A DNA stretch of 64,000 nt, taken from NCBI GenBank assembly GCA_964036045.1, contig OZ038399.1, positions 19,551,670-19,615,669 on the forward strand. Reading direction: 5' to 3'. This document shows positions 8,701 through 18,940 of the stretch, piece by piece. The stretch is from Eutreptiella sp. 'Long Island Sound 2002' (taxonomy: Eukaryota > Euglenozoa > Euglenophyceae > Eutreptiales > Eutreptiaceae). The notes beneath the pieces were generated by a model. That model was not told where the DNA came from. It was given only the letters and a program-made list of their open reading frames with translations, and did no database searches. The position numbers and the translations under genes are program-made. The first letter of the stretch is position 1, and every line of letters starts with the position of its first letter.

Positions 8701-11505
8701 GTCGGCGATGAAAGGGGCGACGTACTGCGTCACCCCTCCGAGGATCGCCAGGATGACGTCCTGCACCACTTTCGGTGGCGCGAGGGTGTTAAGGCACCAG
8801 TGGTGCACTGCCGCCAGGCGTAGCCGGTGCTTGCGCTGCAGGGAGAACTCCCCGTCCGGCTGCAGCTGGAGTCCCAGGTAGGGGACGGAGTCCGCCGCTG
8901 GTACCCAGTGCCACGGGTTTTCCAGGTGGGGGCAGAGGCGTAGCTGCAGGCCCGGGACCCCCTCCGTGGTGGCCATGGCGCACTTGCGGGGGTTGAGCTC
9001 CATGCCCATCATCCCCAGGTACGCGGCCACCGCCTCCACGCCCTCGACGAAGTGCTGCAGCGTGTGGGCCACCACCAGCAAATCGTCGATATAGGCCTGG
9101 ATGAGGCCGTGCTCGGCTCCTCCCGGCGGGCGCAGGCGGTGCCCCTGTGCCCTGAGTAGAGGCTCCAGGAGGAGCGCGTACAGCAGGGGGCTCTCGGGGT
9201 TGCCCTGCCGGACGCCGCGTAGCATGTAGACGGGCTGCGTTAGCCCGTGTGCCGTGACGATGCGCAGCCTGGCGCACGTGTGGAGGAAGAGCAGGAGGTC
9301 AATGACGTCCGGCGGCACGGAGAGGTGGCGCAGGATGAGGTGGAGGGCGCCGTGTGGGGCGGTGTCGAAGGCCTTGCGGGCGTCGAAGGAGAAGACGTAG
9401 TTGGGCCTTCCCCGCTGGAGCTGCCGCTGCGCCATGAACAGCGGGGGGCCGGTGTTGGAGCCAGGGAGGGCCCCCTGCTGCCAGTCGCTGACCACCCCGT
9501 GCCGTGTGAGCACCTCCGTGATGCGCTGGGTGAGGGGGCCCGTGAGCAGCTTCATGTCCAGCTGGCCCAGGGCTATGGGCCTGTAGTCGTCCAGTCTGGC
9601 AGAGCCCGGTACCTTGGGGCTGAGCCAGATGTGCGCGTCCCTCCAGTGCATCGGTGGCGGGGCGCCGCGGAGGATGGCCCGGTAGGAGTGGACCAGGAGC
9701 CACTGGACGGGTGCCGGGAGGGCCTTGATGAAGCGGGCCTCCACGTGGTTGGGGCCTGGGGCCTTGCCATCGGCCTTGTCCAGGGCGGACTTCAGGTCCT
9801 GCATGGAGTACTGCTGGACCTGTGTCCAGGCTCCCTCAGGGACCCGGGGGACGTGGCGGCCGAGGACCGCCTGGAAACCCGGGAGGTCCACCGGGCGTTT
9901 GTCATACAGTTCTCGCCAGAAGGCGCGAACTGCGAACATCACGTCGTGGGCCTCCGTGAGGAGCGTTTGGGTGTTGGGAACCCGCACGTTCCAGAGGCCT
10001 GACGGGCCTGGGGCCTCTACCTCTATGGCTCCCCGCACGGCTTTCCACCGCTGGGCGATGTCGGGGGCGTGGCGGCGCCAGAATTCCTTGATGGCGCGCT
10101 TGCGGTCTGCCGCCAGGAGGGCGCGGAGCTGGAGAATGTCCTCCTCGAGGGCGGCTGCTTGCCTCTCCAGCTCCTCCTGCAGCTGGCCCTGCGTGGTCGG
10201 GCGGAACCCGGGCGACACACTCTGCAGTTCCTCCGTGAGCCGGAGCGCCGCCTCGGACCGGACGCCATGCCTGGCCGCGTCCGCCTGGTACGCTGCCGGG
10301 GCGCGCGCTGCCAGGGTGTCATAGCGGAGGACCGCTGCCTGGAGCTGCTTTCCGCTCTCCGGGGGGTCCCCCTCCGCCGGGTCCGTTCCCGCCGGAGACG
10401 GCTGCCGGCGTCCCACCACGCGCGCCAGGGCGTCATGCGTCGCGTGGAGGTGTTCGAACACCTTGCCCACCGCAGCCGCGGGCATGGACCCGTAGTCGTG
10501 CTGCTCTGCGGGACCCAGCCAGGGCGCCAGTGAGGGTTCATCCTGCGCGGCGGTGACCGCCGCCCACAGGCAGTGTTGGACGGGCGCGGCCTCGGCGTCG
10601 TACGGGAGGAGGCGGCCTTCCGTGTGGCTGTAGGGGGTGGGCATCGCCGCGTGCCCCGCTGCGCTGAGGAGGCCCGGCAGGGCCAGGCGGACCGGGAGGT
10701 GGTCCGAGCCGACCACCTGGGGGTGTGCCATGCCGCGAGCCCAGACGCTCTCCCGCAGGGACCACGGCAGGAGGGGCTCGTTGACCAGGAAAGTGTCCAC
10801 CCTGTGCTGGGACGGGTGGAGCGTGGGGGTCATGTCCTCCTCTCCGCCCGCCGCGGCTCTTCGGAAGCCGCAGGCTTCCCAGCCCGCTCGGAAATGCTCC
10901 GTGGCCGGGTTGGCGGGGACATCCATGTAGATGTTGGTGTCACCGGCGATGATCACCGGGTGTCTCCCGCCGAGGCTGCGTGCCGTGGCATACATTTGTA
11001 TGTCGGCCCAGAACGCCGCCCGTCCCGCCCACGGGGAGCAACCTGCCTGCGGCCCGTGGACGTTGATGAGGGTGAGGCCTCCCCCGTCCGTGCGGATCTC
11101 CAGGGCCGCGGCTTTCCCGGGGACAATTTCCGTGAAGCTGAGCACCTCGTGCTCCGCCACGTACTTGCTGCTGACCGCGGTGAGGAGGCCCCCCCCTCTC
11201 GAGGTGGAGGTGGCCCCCGTCTCCGCCAGCCGGCTGCTGAAGTAGGCGGTGTACCCCTTGTCCCGGAGCGCCGCGGCCACGTGCATCTCCTGCGCCCTGG
11301 TGGCGATCCCCGTTTCCTGGAGCATGATGGCAAAGCCCCCCTCCTGGGGCAGCATGCCGGTGATGAGGTGCTCCTTGTCGGTGCAGGCCGCCGGCCCCCT
11401 GCGCCGCCGGAGTGTGTCCCGGAGGGACCGGTCTGGCGGCACGAGGCCGTTGCGCAGGTTCCACGAGAGGAGCCACAGGGCGTCGCCCGTCGTGTCCTCC
11501 TGGAG
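5758..11505 (-). CDS. LINE ORF2: APE endonuclease / reverse transcriptase / RNase H / zf-RVT
   Basis: This is the replication enzyme of the LINE. The frame opens at the codon after the ORF1 TGA. The APE endonuclease starts within 15 codons (LLSWNLRNG, catalytic Asn at 11458-11460) and continues with LQETG, INVHGP, IIAGDTNI, HRVDTF and GSDHLPV (SDH at 10699-10707), so all the expected catalytic boxes are present. The RT has FSFDARKAFD, GVRQGNPESPLL, AYIDDLLVVA (YIDD at 9082-9093) and NPRKC, which looks intact. RNase H follows, with SSDASGSG (Asp codon at 7285-7287), TVDAEVILHLL and HKADWAAS. Next is a zf-RVT-type finger, CLFC-x8-H-x4-C, starting near 6570. A further ~270 residues end at TAA 5758-5760. 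The first in-frame ATG, at 11353-11355, lies after the catalytic Asn, so initiation there would cripple the endonuclease. No internal stop or frameshift was seen. Confidence 0.95.
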   Translation of the reverse strand, partial: LQEDTTGDALWLLSWNLRNGLVPPDRSLRDTLRRRRGPAACTDKEHLITGMLPQEGGFAIMLQETGIATRAQEMHVAAALRDKGYTAYFSSRLAETGATSTSRGGGLLTAVSSKYVAEHEVLSFTEIVPGKAAALEIRTDGGGLTLINVHGPQAGCSPWAGRAAFWADIQMYATARSLGGRHPVIIAGDTNIYMDVPANPATEHFRAGWEACGFRRAAAGGEEDMTPTLHPSQHRVDTFLVNEPLLPWSLRESVWARGMAHPQVVGSDHLPVRLALPGLLSAAGHAAMPTPYSHTEGRLLPYDAEAAPVQHCLWAAVTAAQDEPSLAPWLGPAEQHDYGSMPAAAVGKVFEHLHATHDALARVVGRRQPSPAGTDPAEGDPPESGKQLQAAVLRYDTLAARAPAAYQADAARHGVRSEAALRLTEELQSVSPGFRPTTQGQLQEELERQAAALEEDILQLRALLAADRKRAIKEFWRRHAPDIAQRWKAVRGAIEVEAPGPSGLWNVRVPNTQTLLTEAHDVMFAVRAFWRELYDKRPVDLPGFQAVLGRHVPRVPEGAWTQVQQYSMQDLKSALDKADGKAPGPNHVEARFIKALPAPVQWLLVHSYRAILRGAPPPMHWRDAHIWLSPKVPGSARLDDYRPIALGQLDMKLLTGPLTQRITEVLTRHGVVSDWQQGALPGSNTGPPLFMAQRQLQRGRPNYVFSFDARKAFDTAPHGALHLILRHLSVPPDVIDLLLFLHTCARLRIVTAHGLTQPVYMLRGVRQGNPESPLLYALLLEPLLRAQGHRLRPPGGAEHGLIQAYIDDLLVVAHTLQHFVEGVEAVAAYLGMMGMELNPRKCAMATTEGVPGLQLRLCPHLENPWHWVPAADSVPYLGLQLQPDGEFSLQRKHRLRLAAVHHWCLNTLAPPKVVQDVILAILGGVTQYVAPFIADDSDTARHLDHITVQVAKDRARYAFDASRDSLQDDRTLGLTRVPTRCQQAAVALVGTLVHHRATSVRAEVTKMFWEIAGAHGICPEVHYPVPEFATLAGGDWVQRIPRALAALGVGLYNPIECPRAAHVQLQSPPGKIATLRTAKLRHRDTCRLTVPHATPWHGHHGPRHPFPDNDDPWPTAVRECLDQCADEHLHYCRHEQGPTNHPGWRDALARLFHTTGTRDPRLRLVHPTRAKQDAHTGPRVTPDGLHLHVGGYRRRNGLSPPTRGAAYHPPAALMYILRDVLAESEHQEPNADVAWPEPLRPRPHAPTPLWLVTTDDQCTQAAGQAQLRAEWVIVQVGAGQPEPRGLPRGTALLVATGVPHDPHMAVHALEDRPGDTGHLVVHQRGGPAWLKEHVTALRSWASTIAGAEIRLHDHPAISPGDTRALSMDQLTHSHPDVRWHSTDLNAGWLSPTGYYWIPEAWGHTSSDASGSGPCKHATSVALAADLTRTWAVAISGTVPDGEGVAASLPLHYGAHRPWVHTVDAEVILHLLRHADRERTTGVPAGAAKVVNQMPLRWLRDGLCARGQHAGHPFWYVRATSHHSDALLHKADWAASQDTVLQNTPPDPGHAQLIVAGRDGHLDLRPPTMRVLGEVAQRAQTDHALTHRGHTPLGAAHATAYVHARDLTAAATNRRALRARDGHTPVQRRLRVRKERLSGVAILPQPCLFCGGPEETPVHMHVGCTHSRLLWPHYRQAVHEAARHLPPGDKALWVASWRSAGATWTEVFCSGLVPEDAEAQLRAITRYDPPGGTSVDDFLHHMLRLGDFAWELRNHRLEQLLRDPLSAAARAHRWLTAAEGDHPPPPPRPDKDFVASLRVVNGTLECPLQEGPHPYQDLPGGFSRHLQDALFPPWIIGRGSMTAWEARIVGEEWAREWGRWCAATRAPETPAQRYAAIPLRGWGPDTRPRPTMVRGAGPDHPWDAATGGWLQAAPGP

Positions 11506-11508
11506 TCA
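11506..11508 (-). other. In-frame TGA between LINE ORF1 and ORF2
   Basis: The single TGA is followed by CTC. The endonuclease domain begins immediately after it in the same frame, and no ATG precedes the catalytic Asn. A C directly after UGA is a known leaky context in eukaryotes, so readthrough is possible but unproven. Confidence 0.8.
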
Positions 11509-13689
11509 GCTATCCCGCGTCGGCATCGCCGCCGGGTTCGCTGGTGCCGCCAGGGCATCTGGGTGCGCCGCATCCGCTGAGCCCGTTCCCAGCGGGGCCC
11601 ACAAGGGGGCCCGGGGGACCGGGGGAGTCAGGGGGGCCAGGGGGGCCAGCCCCGCGGGGATGGACATGGGCCCTGGTGGGGCCGCACCGCCGGCCCCCGG
11701 GGCCGCTCCGGGTGCCTCCTCACCTCCATCTGCGTGGTCGGCTGCCTGGGGCGGGGGGCGCCGGGTGTACGGGGCGTGCCACGGGGACCTCCGTGCTCTC
11801 CCCTGCAGGATGTTGGCGGCCGCCTCCTTGCCGTCCGCCGGGGCCGCAGCGTGCACCGCGTGCCACGCCAGGTGTTCCAGCATCGCCCCGCTGGTGTAGT
11901 ACTTGTCCGCACACAGGGGGCATTTCGTCGGCTCCGTGGCCCCTCGCGCCGGGGGGAGCTGCACCGACTTCCGAATGGCGCCCTCCGCCGCTGGTTCGAA
12001 GGGCAGGTTGGCCAGCGGCACCGTGTGTGGTGCCAGCGTGCGGCCCGGGGCCGCCGCATCGAGGGCTCGCGTCGCGGGCGCGGGCCCGAGGCCTCGGATG
12101 GCATCGCGCTGCACGTCTGCTTGCAGCCACGTTTGCCAGTGCGTGGAGCCGATTTGGCGGTCGGGTTTGCTCCTCCACCGCAGGTCGTGGAAGGCCTGTA
12201 GCCAGTGGTACACCGTGGTCGGGACCGCCAGCTGGAGCTCCAGGTCGGCGGGGTGCGCCGCTGCCGGCCACACTCCCGGCCTCGCCGCCCGGGCGTTGTC
12301 CTTCAGCCTGACCTGGAGCAGGAGGGCGTGGTGTTCGCCCTCCCGCAGCGCCTTGATGATCATGCGTGTGCAGTCTGCCACGCGGATCACGGCTTCGGGC
12401 CCCGGCAGGCGTTCAGGGTCGCAGACGACGACGTGCGCGTCCGCCGGGCTGAACATGCAGACCACCCACTGTGGGTTCTGCTGCCCCCGTTGGGCCACCG
12501 CCAGGGTAGCCGCTGGGCGGGCGTGCGTGATGGGCCCCGCGTGGAGGTCCGGGACGTCCGTGGCCCTGATGGCGTCTCCCTGCCACGCGGCCCGTAGATG
12601 CTCCTCCTGGTCGGGGCTCCACACCAGTGCGGGGGGGTTGACCCACCCCGGTTCCTGCCTCTTGTTGGGGGCGCTGACCGTGTGCAGCAGGACCGCCAGT
12701 GGCCAGGGGTCCGCCGACATGTAGTGGGCCTGGGTGGGCCCCTGTCGCCAGTCGACGTGGGACAGGGGCGGGAATGCCCCTTGCCTAGCGGTGCTGTGCC
12801 AGACCGCCCATCGGCCTCCGGCCAGGACGTGCGACCGGTACCCTCCGGCGTGGCCGTGTACGATGGCTTGGTATCCTGCCGTCTGCAGTACCAGCGCCTC
12901 CCCCTGCTTAGGCCCGGGCGGGGGTGCGCCATCGCCCGCACCCCAGACGCGGGTGCGCCCGCGGAGTGTGGCATGCCACGGGTGTGATGCATCGCGCTGG
13001 GGCCCTTGTATGCACCCCGCAATTTGCGCCGGGCCGTGGTGGTGGACGAAGCTCTCCCCGCCGTCTGCTAGCAAAGCCGCCGCGACGACGTATAGTTGCT
13101 CCGCCGTGAGGGGCGCCGTCGGCTCGTGTGTCGCGGCCGGCCGTCGGGGCCGCGTGTCGCGGCAGGGGACGTGGGGCAGCAGCTGCGCCGGCCACGCCGC
13201 CACTGGACCCATGGTGACGGCCGCGACCGCGGACGCCAGCGCCGTGCGGTCCGTGGGTCTGTACTGCCGGAGTCCCGTGGTATCTCGGGTGAGGTGCCTG
13301 GTGGCTGCCATCCAGGCCACCGCTCCGCAGTTCGTGCAGTTTGGTTCGGTACCGCTCGCATCGTCGCCTCCCCACTGCTGTACCGTGGTGGCGGTGTCGA
13401 GCGGGGGGCCCCGCTGTAGCGCCTCCGGGCCCTGCCCCGGCGGGAGGGCGGGCGGGATTGGCTGTGGGTAGTTTTGCGCGCCCCGGCGCTCCGGGTGCGT
13501 GTGGTACGGGTCCTGCCGGCGGTGTTCCGGGGCTGCCCGTGGCTGGAAGAGGAGCTGGTGCAGGTACCAGTGGCCCTCCGCGGCGGACGGATTGCGGAGC
13601 GTTAGCCACTGTTCCACCACGCCTCCTGGGTGCGCGGCCTCGACGCGGCGCTGCAACCCCAGGCGGCCTAGGCGGTTGGACGTGCCCGC
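11506..13689 (-). CDS. LINE ORF1: C2H2 zinc-finger protein, 5' partial
   Basis: Open from the satellite junction to TGA at 11506-11508; at least 716 residues are element sequence. There is no in-frame ATG until the Met of GAVAWMAATRH, about 13309-13311. The frame instead runs upstream into the satellite as far as a TGA near 13739, so the true start is missing or non-AUG. A CTNC pair lies at about residues 107-110 (counted from 13656). Near residues 579-602 there is a classical C2H2 finger, CPLC-x12-H-x3-H, starting at the Cys codon 11920-11922. The C-terminal ~100 residues are Ala/Pro/Gly-rich. I see no RRM or CCHC knuckle. By position this is the nucleic-acid-binding ORF1 protein of the LINE; that role is inferred from the finger and the context. 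Confidence 0.8.
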   Translation of the reverse strand, partial: AGTSNRLGRLGLQRRVEAAHPGGVVEQWLTLRNPSAAEGHWYLHQLLFQPRAAPEHRRQDPYHTHPERRGAQNYPQPIPPALPPGQGPEALQRGPPLDTATTVQQWGGDDASGTEPNCTNCGAVAWMAATRHLTRDTTGLRQYRPTDRTALASAVAAVTMGPVAAWPAQLLPHVPCRDTRPRRPAATHEPTAPLTAEQLYVVAAALLADGGESFVHHHGPAQIAGCIQGPQRDASHPWHATLRGRTRVWGAGDGAPPPGPKQGEALVLQTAGYQAIVHGHAGGYRSHVLAGGRWAVWHSTARQGAFPPLSHVDWRQGPTQAHYMSADPWPLAVLLHTVSAPNKRQEPGWVNPPALVWSPDQEEHLRAAWQGDAIRATDVPDLHAGPITHARPAATLAVAQRGQQNPQWVVCMFSPADAHVVVCDPERLPGPEAVIRVADCTRMIIKALREGEHHALLLQVRLKDNARAARPGVWPAAAHPADLELQLAVPTTVYHWLQAFHDLRWRSKPDRQIGSTHWQTWLQADVQRDAIRGLGPAPATRALDAAAPGRTLAPHTVPLANLPFEPAAEGAIRKSVQLPPARGATEPTKCPLCADKYYTSGAMLEHLAWHAVHAAAPADGKEAAANILQGRARRSPWHAPYTRRPPPQAADHADGGEEAPGAAPGAGGAAPPGPMSIPAGLAPLAPLTPPVPRAPLWAPLGTGSADAAHPDALAAPANPAAMPTRDS

Positions 13690-13719
13690 GAGATATGGGT
13701 GAGTGGTCGAGATATGGGC
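13688..13719. other. LINE/satellite junction with a repeated satellite motif
   Basis: The block cgagatatggg occurs at 13689-13699 and again 20 bases later at 13709-13719, where it is part of a normal satellite monomer. The first copy sits against LINE sequence and is separated from the second by gtgagtggt-like satellite bases. It may be a relic of a target-site duplication, microhomology, or filler DNA from 5' end joining. The other LINE end is not visible, so this cannot be settled here. Confidence 0.6.
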
Positions 13720-15489
13720 AATACCAATTTGAAATGGTCATTGTGCGGGCACGCACTGTTCAGTTCAACCTGAAAATAGCGTCCTTCGCGTGCAAGGGAG
13801 CCCAAACCTCACATTTGCACACACGGGCAAATTCGGGCAAATTCTCTGCTACACGTGCGACGTGGTTCGTATGGTACACGAACAGCATGATGCAGCTTGT
13901 TCTGGCCAGAGGGTTGAGTGGTTGTGATATGGGCAATACCAATTTGAAATGGGCATTGTGCGGGCACGTACTGTTCAGTTCAACCTGAAAATAGCGTCAC
14001 TCGTGTGCAAGGGAGCCTGAACCTCACATTTCCACACACGGGCGAATTGGGACAAATTCTCTGCTGCACGTGCGATGTGGTTCGTATGGTACACGAATAG
14101 CATGATGCAGCTTGTTGTGGCCAGAGGGTTGAGTGGTTGAGATATGGGCAATACCAAATTGAAACGGCCATTGTGCGGGCACGTACTGTTCAGTTCAACC
14201 TGAAAATAGCGTCCCTCGGGTGCAAGGGAGCCTAAACCTCACATTTGCACACACGGGCAAATTCGGGCAAATTCTCTGCTACACGTGCGACGTGGTTCAT
14301 ATGGTACACGAATAGCATGATGCAGCTTGTTGTGGCCAGAGGGTTGAGTGGTTGAGATATGGGCAATACCAAATTGAAACGGCCATTGTGCGGGCACGTA
14401 CTGATCAGTTCAACCTGAAAATAGCGTCATTCGCGTGCAAGGGAGCCTAAAGCCCACATTTGCACACACGGGCAAATTCGGGCAAATTCTCTGCTACACG
14501 TGCGACGTGGTTCGTATGGTACACTAACAGCATGATGCAGCTTGTTCTGGCCAGAGGACTGAGTGGTCGCGATATGGGCAACACCAATTTGGAATGGTCA
14601 TTGTGCGGGCACGTACTGTTCAGTTCAACCTGAAAATAGCGTCACTCGTGTGCAAGGGAGCCTGAGCCTCACATTTGCACACACGGGCAAATTCGGGCAA
14701 ATTCTCTGCTACACGTGCGACGTGGTTTGTATGGTACACGAACAGCATGATGCAGCTTGTTCTGGCCAGAGGGTTGAGTGGTTGTGATATGGGCAACACC
14801 AATTTGGAATGGGCATTGTGCGGGCACGTACTGTTCAGTTCAACCTGAAAATAGCGTCACCCGTGTGCAAGGGAGCCTGAACCTCACATTTGCACACACG
14901 GGCAAATTCGGGCAAATTCTCTGCTACACGTGCGACGTGGTTCATATGGTACACGAATAGCATGATGCAGCTTGTTGTGGCCAGAGGGTTGAGTGGTTGA
15001 GATATGGGCAATACCAAATTGAAACGGGTATTGTGCGGGCATGTACTATTCAGTTCAACCTGAAAATAGCGTCATTCGGGTGCAAGGGAGCCTAAAACCC
15101 ACATATGCGCACACGGGCAAATTCGAGCAAATTCTCTGCTACAGGTGCGATGTGGTTCGTATGGTACACGAACAACATGATGCACCTTGTTTTGGCCAGA
15201 GGGTTGAGTGGTCGAGATATGGGCAATACCAATTAAAAATGGTCATTGTGCGGGCACGCACTGTTCAGTTCAACCTGAAAATAGCGTCCTTCGCGTGCAA
15301 GGGAGCCTAAACCTCACATTTGCACACACGGGCAAATTCGGGCAAATTCTCTGCTACACGTGCGACGTGGTTCGTATGGTACACGAACAGCATGATGCAG
15401 CTTGTTCTGGCCGGAGGGTTGAGTGGTTGTGATATGGGCAATACCAATTTGAAATGGGCATTGTGCGGGCACGTACTGTGAAGTTCAAC

Positions 15490-18400
15490 CTGAAAATAGC
15501 GTCATTCGCGTGCAAGGGAGCCTAAAGCCCAGATTTGCGCACACGGGCAAATTCGGGCAAATTCTCTGCTACACGTGCGATGTGGTTCGTATGGTACACG
15601 AACAACATGCTGCAGCTTGTTCTGGCCGGAGGGTTAAGTGGTCGAGATATGGGCAATACCAATTTGAAATCGGCATTGTGCGGGCACGTACTGTTCGGTT
15701 CAACCTGGAAATAAGGTTATTCGCGTGCAAGGGAGCCTGAACCTCACATTTGCGCACACGGGCAAATTCGGGCAAATTCTCTGCTACACGTGCGGGGTGG
15801 TTCGTATGGTCCACGAACATCATGATGCACCTTGTTTTGGCCAGAGGGTTGAGTGGTCGAGATATGGGCAATACCAATTTGAAATGGTCATTGTGCGGGC
15901 ACGCACTGTTCAGTTCAACCTGAAAATAGCGTCCTTCGCGTGCAAGGGAGCCTAAACCTCACATTTGCACACACGGGCAAATTCGGGCAAATTCTCTGCT
16001 ACACGTGCGACGTGGTTCATATGGTACGCGAACAGCATGATGCAGCTTGTTCTGGCCGGAGGGTTGAGTGGTCGAGATATGGGCAATACCAATTTGAAAT
16101 CGGCATTGTGCGGGCACGTACTGTGAAGTTCAACCTGAAAATAGCGTCACTCGTGTGCAAGGGAGCCTGAACCTCACATTTGCACACACGGGCAAATTCG
16201 GGCAAATTCTCTGCTACATGTGCGAGGTGGTTCGTATGGTACACGAACATCATGATGCACCTTGTTTTGACCAGAGGGTTGAGTGGTCGAGATATGGGCA
16301 ATACCAATTTGGAATGGTCATTGTGCGGGCACGCACTGTTCAGTTCAACCTGAAAATAGCGTCCTTCGCGTGCAAGGGAGCCTAAACCTCACATTTGCAC
16401 ACACGGGCAAATTCGGGGAAATTCTCTGCTACACGTGCGACGTGGTTCGTATGGTACACGAACAGCATGATGCAGCTTGTTCTGGCCGGAGGGTTGAGTG
16501 GTTGTGATATGGGCAATACCAATTTGAAATGGGCATTGTGCGGGCACGTACTGTGAAGTTCAACCTGAAAATAGCGTCATTCGCGTGCAAGGGAGCCTAA
16601 AGCCCAGATTTGCGCACACGGGCAAATTCGGGCAATTTCTCTGCTACACGTGCGATGTGGTTCGTATGGTACACGAACAACATGCTGCAGCTTGTTCTGG
16701 CCAGAGGGTTAAGTGGTCGAGATATGGGCAATACCAATTTGAAATCGGCATTGTGCGGGCACGTACTGTTCGGTTCAACCTGGAAATAAGGTTATTCGCG
16801 TGCAAGGGAGCCTGAACCTGACATTTGCGCACACGGGCAAATTCGGGCAAATTCTCTGCTACACGTGCGGGGTGGTTCGTATGGTCCACGAACATCATGA
16901 TGCACCTTGTTTTGGCCAGAGGGTTGAGTGGTCGAGATATGGGCAATACCAATTTGAAATGGTCAATGTGCGGGCACGCACTGTTCAGTTCAACCTGAAA
17001 ATAGCGTCCTTCGCGTGCAAGGGAGCCTAAACCTCACATTTGCGCACACGGGCAAATTCGGGCAAATTCTCTGCTACACGTGCGACGTGGTTCATATGGT
17101 ACGCGAACAGCATGATGCAGCTTGTTCTGGCCGGAGGGTTGAGTGGTCGAGATATGGGCAATACCAATTTGAAATCGGCATTGTGCGGGCACGTACTGTG
17201 AAGTTCAACCTAAAAATAGCGTCACTCGTGTGCAAGGGAGCCTGAACCTCACATTTGCAGACACGGGCAAATTCGGGCAAATTCTCTGCTACATGTGCGA
17301 GGTGGTTCGTATGGTACACGAACATCATGATGCACCTTGTTTTGACCAGAGGGTTGAGTGGTCGAGATATGGGCAATACCAATTTGGAATGGTCATTGTG
17401 CGGGCACGCACTGTTCAGTTCAACCTGAAAATAGCGTCCTTCACGTGCAAGGGAGCCTAAACCTCACATTTGCACACACGGGCAAATTCGGGCAAATTCT
17501 CTGCTACACGTGCGACGTGGTTCGTATGGTACACGAACAGCATGATGCACCTTGTTCTGGCCGGAGGGTTGAGTGGTTGTGATATGGGCAATACCAATTT
17601 GAAATAAGCATTGTGCGGGCACGTACTGTGAAGTTCAACCTGAAAATAGCGTCATTCGCGTGCAAGGGAGCCTGAACCTCACATTTGCACACACGTGCAA
17701 ATTCGGGCAAATTCTCTGCTACACGTGCGACGTGGTTCGTACGGTACGCGAACAGCATGATGCACCTTGTTCTGGCCGGAGGGTTGAGTGGTTGTGATAT
17801 GGGCAATACCAATTTGAAATGGTCATTGTGCGGGCACGTACTGTGAAGTTCAACCTTAAAATAGCGTCACTCGTGTGCAAGGGAGCCTAAACCTCACATT
17901 TGCACACACGGGCAAATTCGGGCAAATTCTCTGCTACACGTGCGACGTGGTTCCTATGGTACACGAACATCATGATGCAGCTTTGTCTGGCCTGAGGGTT
18001 GAGTGGTCGAGATATGGGCAGTACCAATTTGAAATGGGCATTGTGCGGGCGCATACTGTTCAGTTCGACCTGAAAATAGCGTCCTTCGCGTGCCGGGGAG
18101 CCTAAGCCGCACATTTCCACACACGGGCGAATTGGGACAAATTCTGTGCTACACGTGCGACGTGGTTCGTATGGTACACGAATAGCATGATGCAGCTTGT
18201 TGTGGCCAGAGGGTTGAGTGGTTGAGATATGGGCAAGACCAAATTGAAACGGGTATTGTGCGGGCACGTACTATTCAGTTCAACCTGAAAATAGCGTCCT
18301 TCGCGTGCAAGGGAGCCTAAAACCCACATATGCGCACACGGGCAAATTCGAGCAAATTCTCTGCTACAGGTGCGACGTGGTTCGTATGGTACACGAACAG

Positions 18401-18940
18401 CATGATGCAGCTTGTTCTGACCGGAGGGTTGAGTGGTTGAGATATGGGCAATACCAATTTGAAATGGGCATTGTGCGGGCACGTACTGTGAAGTTCAACC
18501 TGAAAATAGCGTCATTCGCGTGCAAGGGAGCCTAAAGCCCAGATTTGCACACACGGGCAAATTCGGGCAAATTCTCTGCTACAGGTGCGACGTGGTTCGT
18601 ATGGTACACGAACATCATGATGCACCTTGTTTTGACCAGGGGGTTGAGTGGTCGAGATATGAGCAATACCAATTTGGAATGGTCATTGTGCGGGCACGCA
18701 CTGTTCAGTTCAACCTGAAAATAGCGTCCTTCACGTGCAAGGGAGCCTAGAACCCACATATGCGCACACGGGCAAATTCGAGCGAATTCTCTGCTACAGG
18801 TGCGACGTGGTTCGTATGGTACACTCACAGCATGATGCAGCTTGTTTTGGCCAGAGGGTTGAGTGGTTGAGATATGGGCAATACCAAATTGAAACGGGTA
18901 TTGTGCGGGCACGTACTATTCAGTTCAACCTGAAAATAGC
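15490..18940. repeat. Higher-order repeat block (copy 1 of a 5,805-bp offset pair)
   Basis: About 16 monomers here are repeated nearly identically 5,805 bases (27 monomers) downstream at 21295-24745. Diagnostic single-base variants recur at the same places: units at 15510/21315, 16585/22390, 16800/22605, 17230/23035, 17875/23680, 18305/24110 and 18735/24540. Neighbouring monomers differ from one another much more than these offset pairs do, which is the mark of a higher-order repeat. Confidence 0.85.

Larger units (their letters stand above)
1504..13690 (-). mobile_element. Giant APE-type non-LTR retrotransposon (LINE), 5' end cut at the satellite
   Basis: Four consecutive minus-strand ORFs make up the element: ORF1 with a C2H2 finger, ORF2 with APE endonuclease, reverse transcriptase, RNase H and a zf-RVT finger, then ORF3 and ORF4. 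They share one reading frame from the satellite junction to 1504 (12,186 bases, 4,062 codons), interrupted only by TGA at 11506-11508, TAA at 5758-5760 and TAA at 4816-4818. ORF1 has no ATG before residue 116 and is open across the junction at about 13690, so the copy is probably 5' truncated, as LINE insertions often are. ORF3 and ORF4 lie where a LINE would normally have only a 3' UTR, so their membership in the element is inferred from strand, frame and spacing. LINEs are usually about 4-8 kb, so this one is large. Confidence 0.85.
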
